Shown here in pieces: positions 35,601 through 44,638 of a stretch of DNA of 64,000 bases (position 1 is its first letter; the number at the start of each line of letters is the position of its first letter). Source of the stretch: Enterococcus haemoperoxidus ATCC BAA-382. GTDB taxonomy: Bacteria; Bacillota; Bacilli; Lactobacillales; Enterococcaceae. The notes under the pieces were generated by a model, which was not told the origin of the DNA, searched no databases, and was given only the letters and a program-made list of their open reading frames with translations. The stretch covers positions 124,001-188,000 of the forward strand of contig NZ_KE136479.1 in NCBI RefSeq assembly GCF_000407165.1, written 5' to 3'. A program made the position numbers and the translations under genes.

Positions 35601-38600
35601 AAAACTGACAATAACCAAAAACTTACAAGTAGAAGGAAAGCATAAAGATACGATTGTACCTATTTTTACAGGAAGTCTGGATGGCGCGGGTCACGAAATT
35701 ACTGGATTAACACATCCATTGATTGAAAAGTCAGAAGGTGCAACTATTCGTTCTTTAATTTTAAATGAAGTGGCTATCGTAGGACAAGGGCCAGAAGATT
35801 CAGGTCTAGGATCATTAACAAATGTACTTTCTAATTCTAAAGTGAAAGATGTGCATATCCAAGGAACTATCACAACAAATGATCCAGTAGAAGTTGGAGG
35901 AATTACGGGAATCGCTTCTAACTCTCAGATAGAAGAAAGTAGTGTTACTGCTTCTTTGGCCGGGAGAGATACGGGTGGAGTTGTTGGAAGAGCAGAGAAA
36001 GAAAGTACGTTGAAAAATATTTATGCAATGGGGGAAATCACGAAAGGGCGCCGAGTCGGAGGGGTTATAGGAAACGGTTTTGGGCAGGCAAGCTTAATCA
36101 ACGCGTACAATGCGATGAAAATAAGTGTTTCCAATTCTAACGAAGCCAATGGCATTTTAGGAACAAGCTATAATGGGAAAAATAAGCAGTTTAATCTTTC
36201 GAATACCCTTTCTTTAGGGGATGTTTTAACCCCAAATGGATATAAAATTCAAAAAGATTATTTAGGTGGAACAAATCAAAATAATTACGAACTGGATACT
36301 ATCAAAGGGACAACGTCTGTTTCAATTAAAGAACTAGACGCACATATCGCTACAAACAAACAAGTAAAACAAGCTTCATTCTATCAAGATACGCTAAAAT
36401 GGGATACGGAAAAAATTTGGAATACAGAATCTGTTGAGCAAGCTTACCCATTCTTACGAAATTCAGATCCGAGAAACCATGAGAAAAATACTGTAAAAGC
36501 TCCTCAAATTAACCCAATAACAAATAAAGGCAAGCAGCTTACAGGGACAGCGGAGCCAGAAGCTTTGGTGACTGCATTTGTTAATCAAAAAGTTATAGGT
36601 AAAGGCAAAGCGGACAGTGATGGTAAGTATTCTTTAGAAATCGATCCTCAGGAAGTAGGAACACAAATATATGTAAAACAACAAATAAAACAAAGTACTA
36701 GTCCTTTTTCTCAAGTGGTTGTAGATCCATATGTGGCTCAAGTCACAAGTTATGATGAGTTAATTCAACTGATGCTTGCTGAACCTGATGTGCAAATTCT
36801 ATTAAAGCAAGATTTGATTGCTGAAGGAAAGTATAAAGATACGATCGTACCAATTTTTAAAGGAAAATTAAATGGAAATGGGCACTCTATCTCAAATTTA
36901 AACCATACGCTTATTGAGAAAGCAGAAGGTGCAATAATCCAATCCCTTGTGCTAAAAGGTGTTACGATTGATGCAATCGGTCCAGTGGATTCCGGAATAG
37001 GTTCCTTAATAAAAGAATCTAGTAAAACAGAGATAACCGATGTTCATATACAAGGTACAGTTCAGTCCTCAGAAAATGTCGAAGTTGGAGGAATTATCGG
37101 GATTGCTTCCCAGACAAGCATAGAAGAAAGTAGCGTTAATGTCACTCTTTCTGGTAGAGATACAGGAGGGATTGTAGGACGTGCAACAAATGAGACAAAA
37201 CTTAATAATGTTTATAGCATGGGTAAAATTACGCGAGGACGTCGTGTCGGAGGACTTGTAGGGAATGGTTTTGATGATTCTCAGCTAAGTAATAGTTATA
37301 GTGCTATTAAGATTAAAGTTGATAAATCTAATGATAGTAATGGGATTTTAGGTTCAAGCTATAGTTATGGTAGCGAGAGTTTCCATTTATCTAACACACT
37401 ATCGTTAGGAGATGTTTTAAACGATAAGGGATATAAAGTGCTAAGAGAATATTTGTCAGGAAACAATCAAAATAATTATGAATTAGGGTCCGCTAAAGGA
37501 AAATCCTCAACAGACATAAAGGAATTGGATGTACAAAGTGTTAGTGATAAACAAATTCAGGACACTTCTTTCTATAAGCATTCATTGAAATGGGATACGG
37601 AAAAGATTTGGAATACTGAATTTGTTAGGGAAGAGTATCCATTTTTGAGAAACTCTGATCCTAGGAATAGTCAAAAGGTTGTAATAGAATCTCCAATGGT
37701 AAATCAAGTAACAGATTGCGATGAAGTAATTACCGGCAATGGAATACAAGGTGCCGAGATAATCGTAAAAGTTGGCGACAACGAAATCGGAAAAGGCAAA
37801 GTAGATGAAGAAGGAAACTTTGAAATAAAGATTACTAAACAAAAAGCAGAAACAAAAATTAAGGTGACTCAAACACTAGGTGGAAAAGAAAGCCCAGCTA
37901 CAGAAATTAAAGTAATACACCTAGCTGTAAAAGCGAACCATATCTTCAAAAAAGGGTATTGGGAATCATATGGTTTAGTTTTAAATGGGCAAGTAAGAAT
38001 CTCAAATACTAATATGACTTCAAAAGATTCCGTCACTAAGTATCTAGAATTAGTAAATGCAGAAGGAAAAGTTGTGACAAGTATTAAAGCAGTAAATACA
38101 AATTGGTACGATTTAACGCAATATGATGGGTATCAAGTGATTTTATCAGAAAAAGTGATGGAACAAGTTATCAGTGGTGAATATCTGTTACAAGTGAATG
38201 TAACAGTAGCAGACAACGATCCTATTATAGTACCAATTACAACGAACAAGTATGAATTATTTGGTATTCAAGATTATCAAGATGATTTCTTAAATATACC
38301 AAACAATAACATTGGTATACGAACGGTAGAAACGTTTAGTAAGGATGGAAAAGCTAGCTTACGAATTACAGCACCGGATCAACCAGTTATGGGATTAATA
38401 TCTGAAGGACCTACATCAAAAGGTCGCTTTGTAAATGGCTATATTTTAAATACTGATTTTGATTTCAACAAAAAACATAAAAAGAATCTAGTTATTGAGG
38501 ATAAAGCAGGAAAAGTTGTGAAAGAAATTCAAAATGTTCATACATGGGATTTAAGTACTTGGAATTTAGGGATTTCAGGTTTGCATATGAAGTCAGGTTT

Positions 38601-38715
38601 TCAAATTATCATTCCAACAGAATATCTAAATACTAGTCTTTATCAGTACAAATTGAATGTAACAACTGAAGAAAATGGTAAACAATTAGAAGTGAAACTT
38701 GATAAAATCAAATAG
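32695..38715 (+). CDS. Giant secreted M26-like zinc metalloprotease with GLUG and Ig-like repeats
   Basis: The 2006-residue protein has a signal peptide (1-25). A peptidase M26-like region (about 300-880) carries the zinc motif H577-E-E-T-H581 and downstream Glu-rich 'DTATMAEADEYDEY' that can supply the third ligand; M26 enzymes cleave IgA1 or mucin-type glycoproteins. Then two long cassettes each combine an Ig-like unit ('ITGEATPNSHITAMIG') with GLUG repeats ('VEVGGITGIASNSQIEESSV'), another Ig-like unit, and the shared C-terminal module (1748-2006). No LPXTG or G5 domain is seen. In known M26 enzymes accessory repeats lie before the peptidase; here they follow it. AAAGGTG precedes ATG 32695. 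Confidence 0.85.
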   Translation: MKKVKTLVILSSLILNVMPINQIDTVLANKSTPVKELEKINNQISEKPEESSNKKNNSIIEQNIYKLNPYMKETQQNFSSEKMPDWLNKQIQSVFYQTDDNQLLTYVDKEIYNKISGIQIHFSDGSFEALPFLSTENEAIRMIEDIPFPILQLDYLPEVDDEATARIQDKIQATSYEQLLIPFGEHVTYDMLDKKFILGDKQVGNNRQIDTVQLESTFNDIKAQSTNVARKIAHMFPELVLVRTDNEYFRKEKLDTITENISELLLVYTFINRWFDYSIGNVRIPDVIFSKSSLFSKTQEKTDFERILDLVHVLKSESFVDQPGNPFLMTMNIESSFLHPTHGLRGKDIGYNISELADSKGKVSIGTMLEFLIRTFVHSNDYSKWFEEQGFVTATEFIDKSVEIEGIRKNIWEAMRTIEDPKSKISPSFLTILLSVKDRSAIIVSNGANTITFGHVNKQLPNTARVSPKELASHYAKNNNRLMKFIWDMADEERKKLLQEDVSNGVGVTFDSGEIEDGKKDVFNPENHYLHDFLLPVSPTVASRSTQAINGIVVQTKPKNILIMGMNNLYSEYTVSHEETHRHKELLNGGVNQRTDIEDTATMAEADEYDEYRLNLNYYYQSMYEDWNRRPPETQQELKNYAQGMLDLNMVWNIEKAKTFFSLPLEEQVGKIYKATDAIKGTFKKISLDELKQLQINVNDETFVQKLVDNNIMLPSVPGDDTITYNLVNGNGKVPFKRDALFNIPYTTEKDSVNSFYGWDQIWHFLAMETAGMEGYIDFINDEVGQKDDSAIKKILRTSSSPKEYWIEKYKKVEQNLVNRKFKLDTQSNLHELIVSSMGNDFDARMAFQKKYIQETDSLFTGIYHDKDLLPIPEVNEIREVDEKITGEATPNSHITAMIGQEILAKGAADNNGNFTLKIAPQKTGTTILVKQETETASSDYAKVIVGHLETNVSNYDELIQAMLDYPASKLTITKNLQVEGKHKDTIVPIFTGSLDGAGHEITGLTHPLIEKSEGATIRSLILNEVAIVGQGPEDSGLGSLTNVLSNSKVKDVHIQGTITTNDPVEVGGITGIASNSQIEESSVTASLAGRDTGGVVGRAEKESTLKNIYAMGEITKGRRVGGVIGNGFGQASLINAYNAMKISVSNSNEANGILGTSYNGKNKQFNLSNTLSLGDVLTPNGYKIQKDYLGGTNQNNYELDTIKGTTSVSIKELDAHIATNKQVKQASFYQDTLKWDTEKIWNTESVEQAYPFLRNSDPRNHEKNTVKAPQINPITNKGKQLTGTAEPEALVTAFVNQKVIGKGKADSDGKYSLEIDPQEVGTQIYVKQQIKQSTSPFSQVVVDPYVAQVTSYDELIQLMLAEPDVQILLKQDLIAEGKYKDTIVPIFKGKLNGNGHSISNLNHTLIEKAEGAIIQSLVLKGVTIDAIGPVDSGIGSLIKESSKTEITDVHIQGTVQSSENVEVGGIIGIASQTSIEESSVNVTLSGRDTGGIVGRATNETKLNNVYSMGKITRGRRVGGLVGNGFDDSQLSNSYSAIKIKVDKSNDSNGILGSSYSYGSESFHLSNTLSLGDVLNDKGYKVLREYLSGNNQNNYELGSAKGKSSTDIKELDVQSVSDKQIQDTSFYKHSLKWDTEKIWNTEFVREEYPFLRNSDPRNSQKVVIESPMVNQVTDCDEVITGNGIQGAEIIVKVGDNEIGKGKVDEEGNFEIKITKQKAETKIKVTQTLGGKESPATEIKVIHLAVKANHIFKKGYWESYGLVLNGQVRISNTNMTSKDSVTKYLELVNAEGKVVTSIKAVNTNWYDLTQYDGYQVILSEKVMEQVISGEYLLQVNVTVADNDPIIVPITTNKYELFGIQDYQDDFLNIPNNNIGIRTVETFSKDGKASLRITAPDQPVMGLISEGPTSKGRFVNGYILNTDFDFNKKHKKNLVIEDKAGKVVKEIQNVHTWDLSTWNLGISGLHMKSGFQIIIPTEYLNTSLYQYKLNVTTEENGKQLEVKLDKIK

Positions 38716-38774
38716 GTAAAAGTAAAAAAATGATTTTTTATATGTAACACTTTAATGAGCGGAGAAGATATATA

Positions 38775-41700
38775 GTGTATAAAAAACTAAAAATAGTTGT
38801 AGCTATTTCAACATTCTTCATACTAATAATAGTTACAGTAAAATATATGGCTGTATATGCGAGTGATATAACTGTAAAAACAGAAAGAAAAACTAAAATT
38901 TCTAGGGTTTATGAAATCCCTGCAAATGGGGATATAGGTATTAGAAGAAATAATGAAGGAAGGAAAGTGACGCATACTGATTTTGAACCAACAGGAATAT
39001 TTGTAAAAAAAGGAGAACAACTAAGTATTACTTTAAACAAAGGATCAGAGACAGAAATTGTTATTGGACAATATGGCTCTTATTCATATTTGAATAATAA
39101 CCAAGAAGTAGATTTTTACAGATATTTCCTTCAGCCTGGGGAAAATAAAATTATCAGTAAAAATGGTGATGGAATGGTATATTTTGTAAACCATTCAGAA
39201 AGTGAATTATCTAATATTTCTGTTGAGGGAGGTTCACAAGTTCCAATGTATGTTTTAGGAAAAACTACAAAAGAACAGTGGGAAAAACAATGGAAAGATA
39301 ACTCTGAAGCACCATTTGTTGAATTTGTTGGAAATTACGTATTTGCTACGTATCAGGCTGATTTAGCCAGAGGAAAAGAAGTTAAAGAAATTGATACAAT
39401 GTTAGAGTCATGGGATCAAGTATATATATGGCAAAATGAGGTTATGGGACTTTTGGAAGAAAATACAGGCCTATCAAAAAAATATAGCAATAGAGTTCAT
39501 ATAACTACACCAGACAAAGGTGGGGGATATGCCTATGCAACGAATGGTCGACTAGGATTCCAGAAAGAAACAAATGCCGCAGAAGATTTATTAAGAGATC
39601 ATAGTACTTGGGCATTATGGCATGAAATGGGACATACTTATCAGAATCCTTATTATCAATTTTATAATACTGGGGAAGTAACAGTGAATATACCCGCTCT
39701 GTATATTCAAAAAAAAATGGGATTGCCTGATCGTTGGCAACAAGAGCCATATAAAATTGAAGAGATTAGAAACTATTTGAATAACCAAGATCCCAATAAA
39801 ACAATTGATTTTCCTCATGAAAATAATGACACAGGCTTATGGATTCGTTTAGCTATGTTTGATCAGTTAGCAAGAGGATTTGGCGATAATTTTTATCCTA
39901 GACTGAATCAAGAATACCGAGTGTTAACTCAAAGTAATCAAATTAATCCAAAGACAGAAGAAGAAAAGAAGCAATATTTTATGGTGATTTCTAGTTCTGT
40001 AGTGAACAGAAACCTTTTTGAATTTTTTGATAAGTGGGGAATGAAGCCAACAAAAGAAACGCTAGAAAAAATGAAAAAGTATCCACCTTTAGAAAAAGCT
40101 ATTTGGAAAAATATTATCGAAGAAAGTGTTACTGAATACGACCTGCCAATGTATTCAGTCCCTCAAGGGGTACCTAAAAAAGTAATTTTAACAGCGGGTG
40201 AAAAAATACTTTCTTCAGAAATATCTTCATACTATGATTCTTGGTGGAATTCTACATTCAACTCTAATGAAGTAACGTTAGATGATATTCAATTTGATAC
40301 GAATAGTCCAAATACAGCATATTTAAAAACGATTATAAAAAATGATACAGGTGTAAAAGAATTGTATGAACACCCAATAGAATTTAATTATGGAAATGCA
40401 GTATCTTTTCGTGGTTATGGAAATAAAGAGCGAGCAGTTCTAACCTTACAAAAAGAAACTAAAAAAATTAAGACAGTATCAAATTCTAAAGATACCAGCC
40501 CTATAGATTCTGGAAATAAACAGTATGCAGAAGTAACCATTTATAAAAATAACCAATTGGAAGAAGTAAAAAAAGTAACTGTAAATACGATTGAAGCCCC
40601 ATTTGAATTTGCAAAATCATTAAGTGATATCTCTTATGAAAATGGATATTATATAAAAGTTTCTATGTACCGGGACAAGCACCTTGAAGGCTATACAGAG
40701 GGAGAAAAAATGTTAGCTGTAGAAGAAAGTGAAAAACAAGAATGGTTCAAAATAGTAAATGACCAGTTGGTGCGATTGAATGCAGCCCCTAAAATACATT
40801 TAAAAGCACAATTACCAACGGTGTATGTCGGAGAACAACTAGAGACAAACGATTTCATTGAAAAAATTGACGATGAATTTGATGTTGAAAAGGTGGAAAC
40901 TTCATTTGAGCAGCAGCCAGATACAACAACTGTAGGTGAACACAAAACAACACTTATTGCAAAAAATATTGTAGGAAATGAAACAAGATTATCTGTAAGA
41001 TATTCAGTAGTTTACGGGAATGCATTATCGTTAAGAGCATATTTACCGAGTGATGAACGTGTTGTGATTCGCTTAGATAACGAGAGAAGTGAGCTAATTA
41101 CATTTGCTAATCCTAATAGAGATACCGTCTTAGCTAGTGGGGAAGGAATGATCTGGCAGATTGTATTAAAAAATGGAGAAAACGGAAAAGAAAAGATAAA
41201 GTTAAGTGCGAATAAAGAAGAAAAACCATTTGATTTTGCTAAAAAATTAAATCATACACGTTTCAATGAAGGGGATTTAGTAGAATTACTGCACACCTCT
41301 GGAGGAGAATTTGTAAAAAACTATAAACAAAATGAGAAAACAAAGGATGGACTTTCAAAAGAAAATACATTTGTTATAACAAACGGACAATTTGTCTTTG
41401 TAACAAATGGAAAACCAACCATTGAAAGTTTAAATAAAGTAGTATATGAAAAAGGTCAAAAAGTGACTGAGGATCAATTTATCAAAGATATTCAATTAAA
41501 AACAGAAGAAGGAAACAGAATATCTACAAACTTTGAGCCAACTTGGCTAGAAAAAGTGGGGAATTATGATAGTACAGTAACCGTAGAAAATCCAATGAAC
41601 CACCAAAAAGTAAGTAAACAAGTGTCTATTTGTGTTCAAGACACAACACCGCCAATTATTACAGGAGATAAAGAGATTGAATATCCTTTATATGCGGATG

Positions 41701-42671
41701 TGACAGAACAAAAGCTATTTAAAGATTTAGGCATTAAAACGGACAAACCTGCAACTCTCACGTCAAACTTTAGTCGTAAGATGTTAGAGAAAGAAGGTAT
41801 TTACAAAATTGAAGTTATAGCAGAAGATTTCTATGGAAATAAATCCGAGCCATTCTTGATTGACTTGAAAGTAACAGGAATACATGCAACACATACTTTC
41901 AAAAAAGGATATTGGGAATCATACGGATTGATTTTAAATGGACAAGTCAAGATGTTAGGTGTTGACTTATCAAAAAAAGAAGCAGTAGTTAAAACACTTG
42001 AATTAATGGATGAATCGGGAAAAGTAGCAGCAACTATACCAACCGTTAATACAAATTGGTATACACCAGGGCAATATGATGGGTACCAAGCAACACTATC
42101 TGCAAAAACGATAGCGGCAGTTCAGTCTGGAACATATAAGCTTCAAGTGAAAGTAAAAGTAAAAGATGGCGAAGAGATAATTGCGCCAATTACTGTAAAT
42201 AACCAAGCGATGTTTAGTATTCAAGATTATCAGGATGTATTCTTAGATATTCCAACGAATAATATTGGATTAAAAACCATTAAAACAATGAGTAAAGATG
42301 GACAATCTATGTTAGAAGTAACAATGTCAGATACCCCAGTTATGGGCTTAATTTCGGAAGGACAAGCGAAAGAGGGGCGTTTCGTGAATGGGTATGTATT
42401 GAATACAGATTTTGATTTTAGTCAAAAACATCAAAAGAATTTGGTGATTGAAGATAAGTCAGGAAAAGTAGTAAAAGAATTAAAAAATATTCATACGTGG
42501 GACTTAACAAGTTGGAATTTAGGAATTGCAGGATTAGATATGAAATCAGGATTCCAAGTTATTATTCCGAATGAATATCAAAATACAAGTTTGTATCAAT
42601 ATAAACTACAAGTAGTGACAGGTGAGGAAGAAGCACTTCAATTAGAAGTAGCGTTAGATAAAATTATATAA
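38775..42671 (+). CDS. Giant M60-like (enhancin family) metalloprotease with shared C-terminal module
   Basis: The 1298-residue protein starts at GTG behind GGAGAAG, has an N-terminal signal or anchor helix (about 6-28), an M60-like domain (about 60-480) with H283-E-M-G-H287 and a downstream Glu in 'NTGEVTVNIPALY', matching HExxH-(8-28)-E. M60 proteases cut O-glycosylated mucins. C-terminal domains include repeated 'EKPFDFAKKLNHTRFNEGD' units and Ig-like/DUF5011-type domains ('DTTPPIITGDKEIEYPLYAD'), then the module shared with the other giants (1039-1298). No sortase signal is present. With the M26-like neighbour it implies attack on host glycoproteins. Confidence 0.88.
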   Translation: MYKKLKIVVAISTFFILIIVTVKYMAVYASDITVKTERKTKISRVYEIPANGDIGIRRNNEGRKVTHTDFEPTGIFVKKGEQLSITLNKGSETEIVIGQYGSYSYLNNNQEVDFYRYFLQPGENKIISKNGDGMVYFVNHSESELSNISVEGGSQVPMYVLGKTTKEQWEKQWKDNSEAPFVEFVGNYVFATYQADLARGKEVKEIDTMLESWDQVYIWQNEVMGLLEENTGLSKKYSNRVHITTPDKGGGYAYATNGRLGFQKETNAAEDLLRDHSTWALWHEMGHTYQNPYYQFYNTGEVTVNIPALYIQKKMGLPDRWQQEPYKIEEIRNYLNNQDPNKTIDFPHENNDTGLWIRLAMFDQLARGFGDNFYPRLNQEYRVLTQSNQINPKTEEEKKQYFMVISSSVVNRNLFEFFDKWGMKPTKETLEKMKKYPPLEKAIWKNIIEESVTEYDLPMYSVPQGVPKKVILTAGEKILSSEISSYYDSWWNSTFNSNEVTLDDIQFDTNSPNTAYLKTIIKNDTGVKELYEHPIEFNYGNAVSFRGYGNKERAVLTLQKETKKIKTVSNSKDTSPIDSGNKQYAEVTIYKNNQLEEVKKVTVNTIEAPFEFAKSLSDISYENGYYIKVSMYRDKHLEGYTEGEKMLAVEESEKQEWFKIVNDQLVRLNAAPKIHLKAQLPTVYVGEQLETNDFIEKIDDEFDVEKVETSFEQQPDTTTVGEHKTTLIAKNIVGNETRLSVRYSVVYGNALSLRAYLPSDERVVIRLDNERSELITFANPNRDTVLASGEGMIWQIVLKNGENGKEKIKLSANKEEKPFDFAKKLNHTRFNEGDLVELLHTSGGEFVKNYKQNEKTKDGLSKENTFVITNGQFVFVTNGKPTIESLNKVVYEKGQKVTEDQFIKDIQLKTEEGNRISTNFEPTWLEKVGNYDSTVTVENPMNHQKVSKQVSICVQDTTPPIITGDKEIEYPLYADVTEQKLFKDLGIKTDKPATLTSNFSRKMLEKEGIYKIEVIAEDFYGNKSEPFLIDLKVTGIHATHTFKKGYWESYGLILNGQVKMLGVDLSKKEAVVKTLELMDESGKVAATIPTVNTNWYTPGQYDGYQATLSAKTIAAVQSGTYKLQVKVKVKDGEEIIAPITVNNQAMFSIQDYQDVFLDIPTNNIGLKTIKTMSKDGQSMLEVTMSDTPVMGLISEGQAKEGRFVNGYVLNTDFDFSQKHQKNLVIEDKSGKVVKELKNIHTWDLTSWNLGIAGLDMKSGFQVIIPNEYQNTSLYQYKLQVVTGEEEALQLEVALDKII

Positions 42672-42680
42672 TAGAGCAAC

Positions 42681-42711
42681 GCTATGGGGATTCTACTTAT
42701 CCCCATAGCGG
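42681..42711 (+). other. Perfect 10-bp intercistronic hairpin without T-tract
   Basis: cgctatgggg (42681-42690) and ccccatagcg (42702-42711) form a GC-rich stem, unusual in this AT-rich region, between the M60-like and sulfatase genes. It is followed by gctgtata, so complete termination is unlikely; it is the third such hairpin in the cluster. Confidence 0.75.
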
Positions 42712-42736
42712 CTGTATATTAGGAAGGAAAAAAATA

Positions 42737-44638
42737 ATGAGTATATTTATTCTGCTTTTTTTACTAGGAATGTGTAGTACTTTCGTAATAAGAAAGTTAA
42801 GACAGAACTTCTCTACAGAAGGAAGCACAGTCATACAAGTTTTTGTTAATTTATTTAATATCGTCGTAACAACGTTATTACTTTTAGCGTCAGGCGTAAA
42901 ATTTCAGGTAAGTGAGGTATTTTCTCACTATGATAAAAAGGTTTTCTTACTATCTATATTTTTTGTAGTAACAATCTATTTATTTTTATATGCTTTGTGG
43001 GGCTCTGATGGGGGAAACCTCGTAGGAAATATAGGATTAACCATTTTAGCTATTGGTAATTTTTATAAAATGGATATTCGGAATGATTCCGTTGTACCAT
43101 CAGATTTTTCACTCAGTCAATTTAAAAACATGTACGAAAATATGTTAGATAAAGAAATGAAACAACTTATTCTCTATGTTGCAATTTTCTTAGTAATCAT
43201 ATTGGTGTTTACTATTTATTGGTTCAGAAAATATCCAGTACGAATGAATGACTCTAAAAAAATAAGAATTGCTCAGAGGCTAAGTTTGTTGGGGTTAGGA
43301 TTACTATTTTTTTGTGGAGTGAAGGTGAATGCAGGGGAATTGTATCAGAAGGCAGGACTAAATGTTGCGCATTCCAATGCTATTGATAACGTAAACAACA
43401 ATGGTACAATTCTTCATTTTTGGGGAAACTTAAGCCATCAATTAATGACGAAACCTGAAGGATATTCTGAAGAAACTATCAAAAAAATTGTATCTGAAAT
43501 TGAAAGAAATAATACCTCAGAAAAAGGAAAATACTCTTCAGAAAAACCCAATGTTATTTTTATATTGAGTGAAGCTTTTTGGGATCCAACAACATTAAAC
43601 AATATCACGTTTGAAAAGGATCCTATGCCGTTTATTCGTTCAATTATTGAAAAGTCAGGTGGGAAAATGTTATCACCAGAGTTTGGTGGTAATACAGCCA
43701 ACGTCGAGTTTAATGTAATGACAGGATTTTCTTCAAATTTTATCACGGGTGGGAAGATTCCTTATACAAAACTTGCGACAGATAAACACTCAAATTACAA
43801 TATTGTAAATAATTTTAAAATGAATGATTATAAAGCTATCGCTATGCATCCTTTTGTTAGTTATTTCTTTGGAAGGGAACAAGTATTCAAGAACTTCGGT
43901 TTTGATCAAGCTATTTTTGAAGAACAAATGAAACACGAAAAAAATACAGTCGGGGCCTATACGAGTGACCAACAATTTGTAGAAGATATTAAAAGGATTG
44001 ATCAAGAACAAACGGAACAAGGAAATCCATACTTTTTACACACAATCTCTATGCAGAATCATTTTCCATACGATAATACATTTAAATATCTTAATAGTCC
44101 GTTTGTAAAAGAGTACTCAACTATTCCGGGTGGAGAAGAACTGAATTTGTATGCAAATGGCGTGGCTAAAACAGACCAAGCAATGAAAGAATTGATCACT
44201 TATTTGGAAAATAAGGACCAAGAAACATACGTTATATTTTATGGGGATCACTTGCCAGCATTAAATGATGACTTATATAAACAGCATTTAACTGTATCAA
44301 AAGGAAGTACGTATGATTTAAGTAAACATGAAACAGCTTATTTTGTATGGTCAAATAAAGAAAATCCGTCAATAACTGGAAGTATTAGTCCAAATTATTT
44401 TGCTTCACAAGTAATGGAAAAAGCAGGTCTTAAAACCACAGGATTCCAACAATTTTTAAATCGTCTGTATAACGAAATTCCAGCATTTAGTCCATTGGGT
44501 TATTTAGATAGTGAAGGAAAAAAACAAGAATTGACTAAACAACAAAAACAATTATTACAAGATTATAACCTTTTGCAATACGATATGTTAGAAGGAAAAC
44601 AGTATGGGAAACAGCTATTTATGAAAGAAGCGAAGTAA
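42737..44638 (+). CDS. LTA-synthase-like membrane sulfatase/phosphoglycerol transferase
   Basis: The 633-residue protein has about five N-terminal helices (to about residue 205) and an extracellular sulfatase-fold domain: 'PNVIFILSEAFWDPT' (first metal ligand Glu), the nucleophile Thr320 in 'GGNTANVEFNVMTG', and 'VIFYGDHLPAL' near 510. Relatives (LtaS, MdoB-like) transfer phosphoglycerol or similar groups from lipids to surface glycans. In this cluster, beside a polymerising glycosyltransferase and an epimerase, it may decorate the locally made polymer. Its stop directly precedes the epimerase ATG. Confidence 0.88.
   Translation: MSIFILLFLLGMCSTFVIRKLRQNFSTEGSTVIQVFVNLFNIVVTTLLLLASGVKFQVSEVFSHYDKKVFLLSIFFVVTIYLFLYALWGSDGGNLVGNIGLTILAIGNFYKMDIRNDSVVPSDFSLSQFKNMYENMLDKEMKQLILYVAIFLVIILVFTIYWFRKYPVRMNDSKKIRIAQRLSLLGLGLLFFCGVKVNAGELYQKAGLNVAHSNAIDNVNNNGTILHFWGNLSHQLMTKPEGYSEETIKKIVSEIERNNTSEKGKYSSEKPNVIFILSEAFWDPTTLNNITFEKDPMPFIRSIIEKSGGKMLSPEFGGNTANVEFNVMTGFSSNFITGGKIPYTKLATDKHSNYNIVNNFKMNDYKAIAMHPFVSYFFGREQVFKNFGFDQAIFEEQMKHEKNTVGAYTSDQQFVEDIKRIDQEQTEQGNPYFLHTISMQNHFPYDNTFKYLNSPFVKEYSTIPGGEELNLYANGVAKTDQAMKELITYLENKDQETYVIFYGDHLPALNDDLYKQHLTVSKGSTYDLSKHETAYFVWSNKENPSITGSISPNYFASQVMEKAGLKTTGFQQFLNRLYNEIPAFSPLGYLDSEGKKQELTKQQKQLLQDYNLLQYDMLEGKQYGKQLFMKEAK

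Noticed and set aside
35000..42671. LPXTG or standard WxL anchor in the three giant proteins
   Set aside because: No LPxTG-helix-basic tail or paired C-terminal W-x-L domain is present at any of the three ends; the shared module ends the proteins instead.
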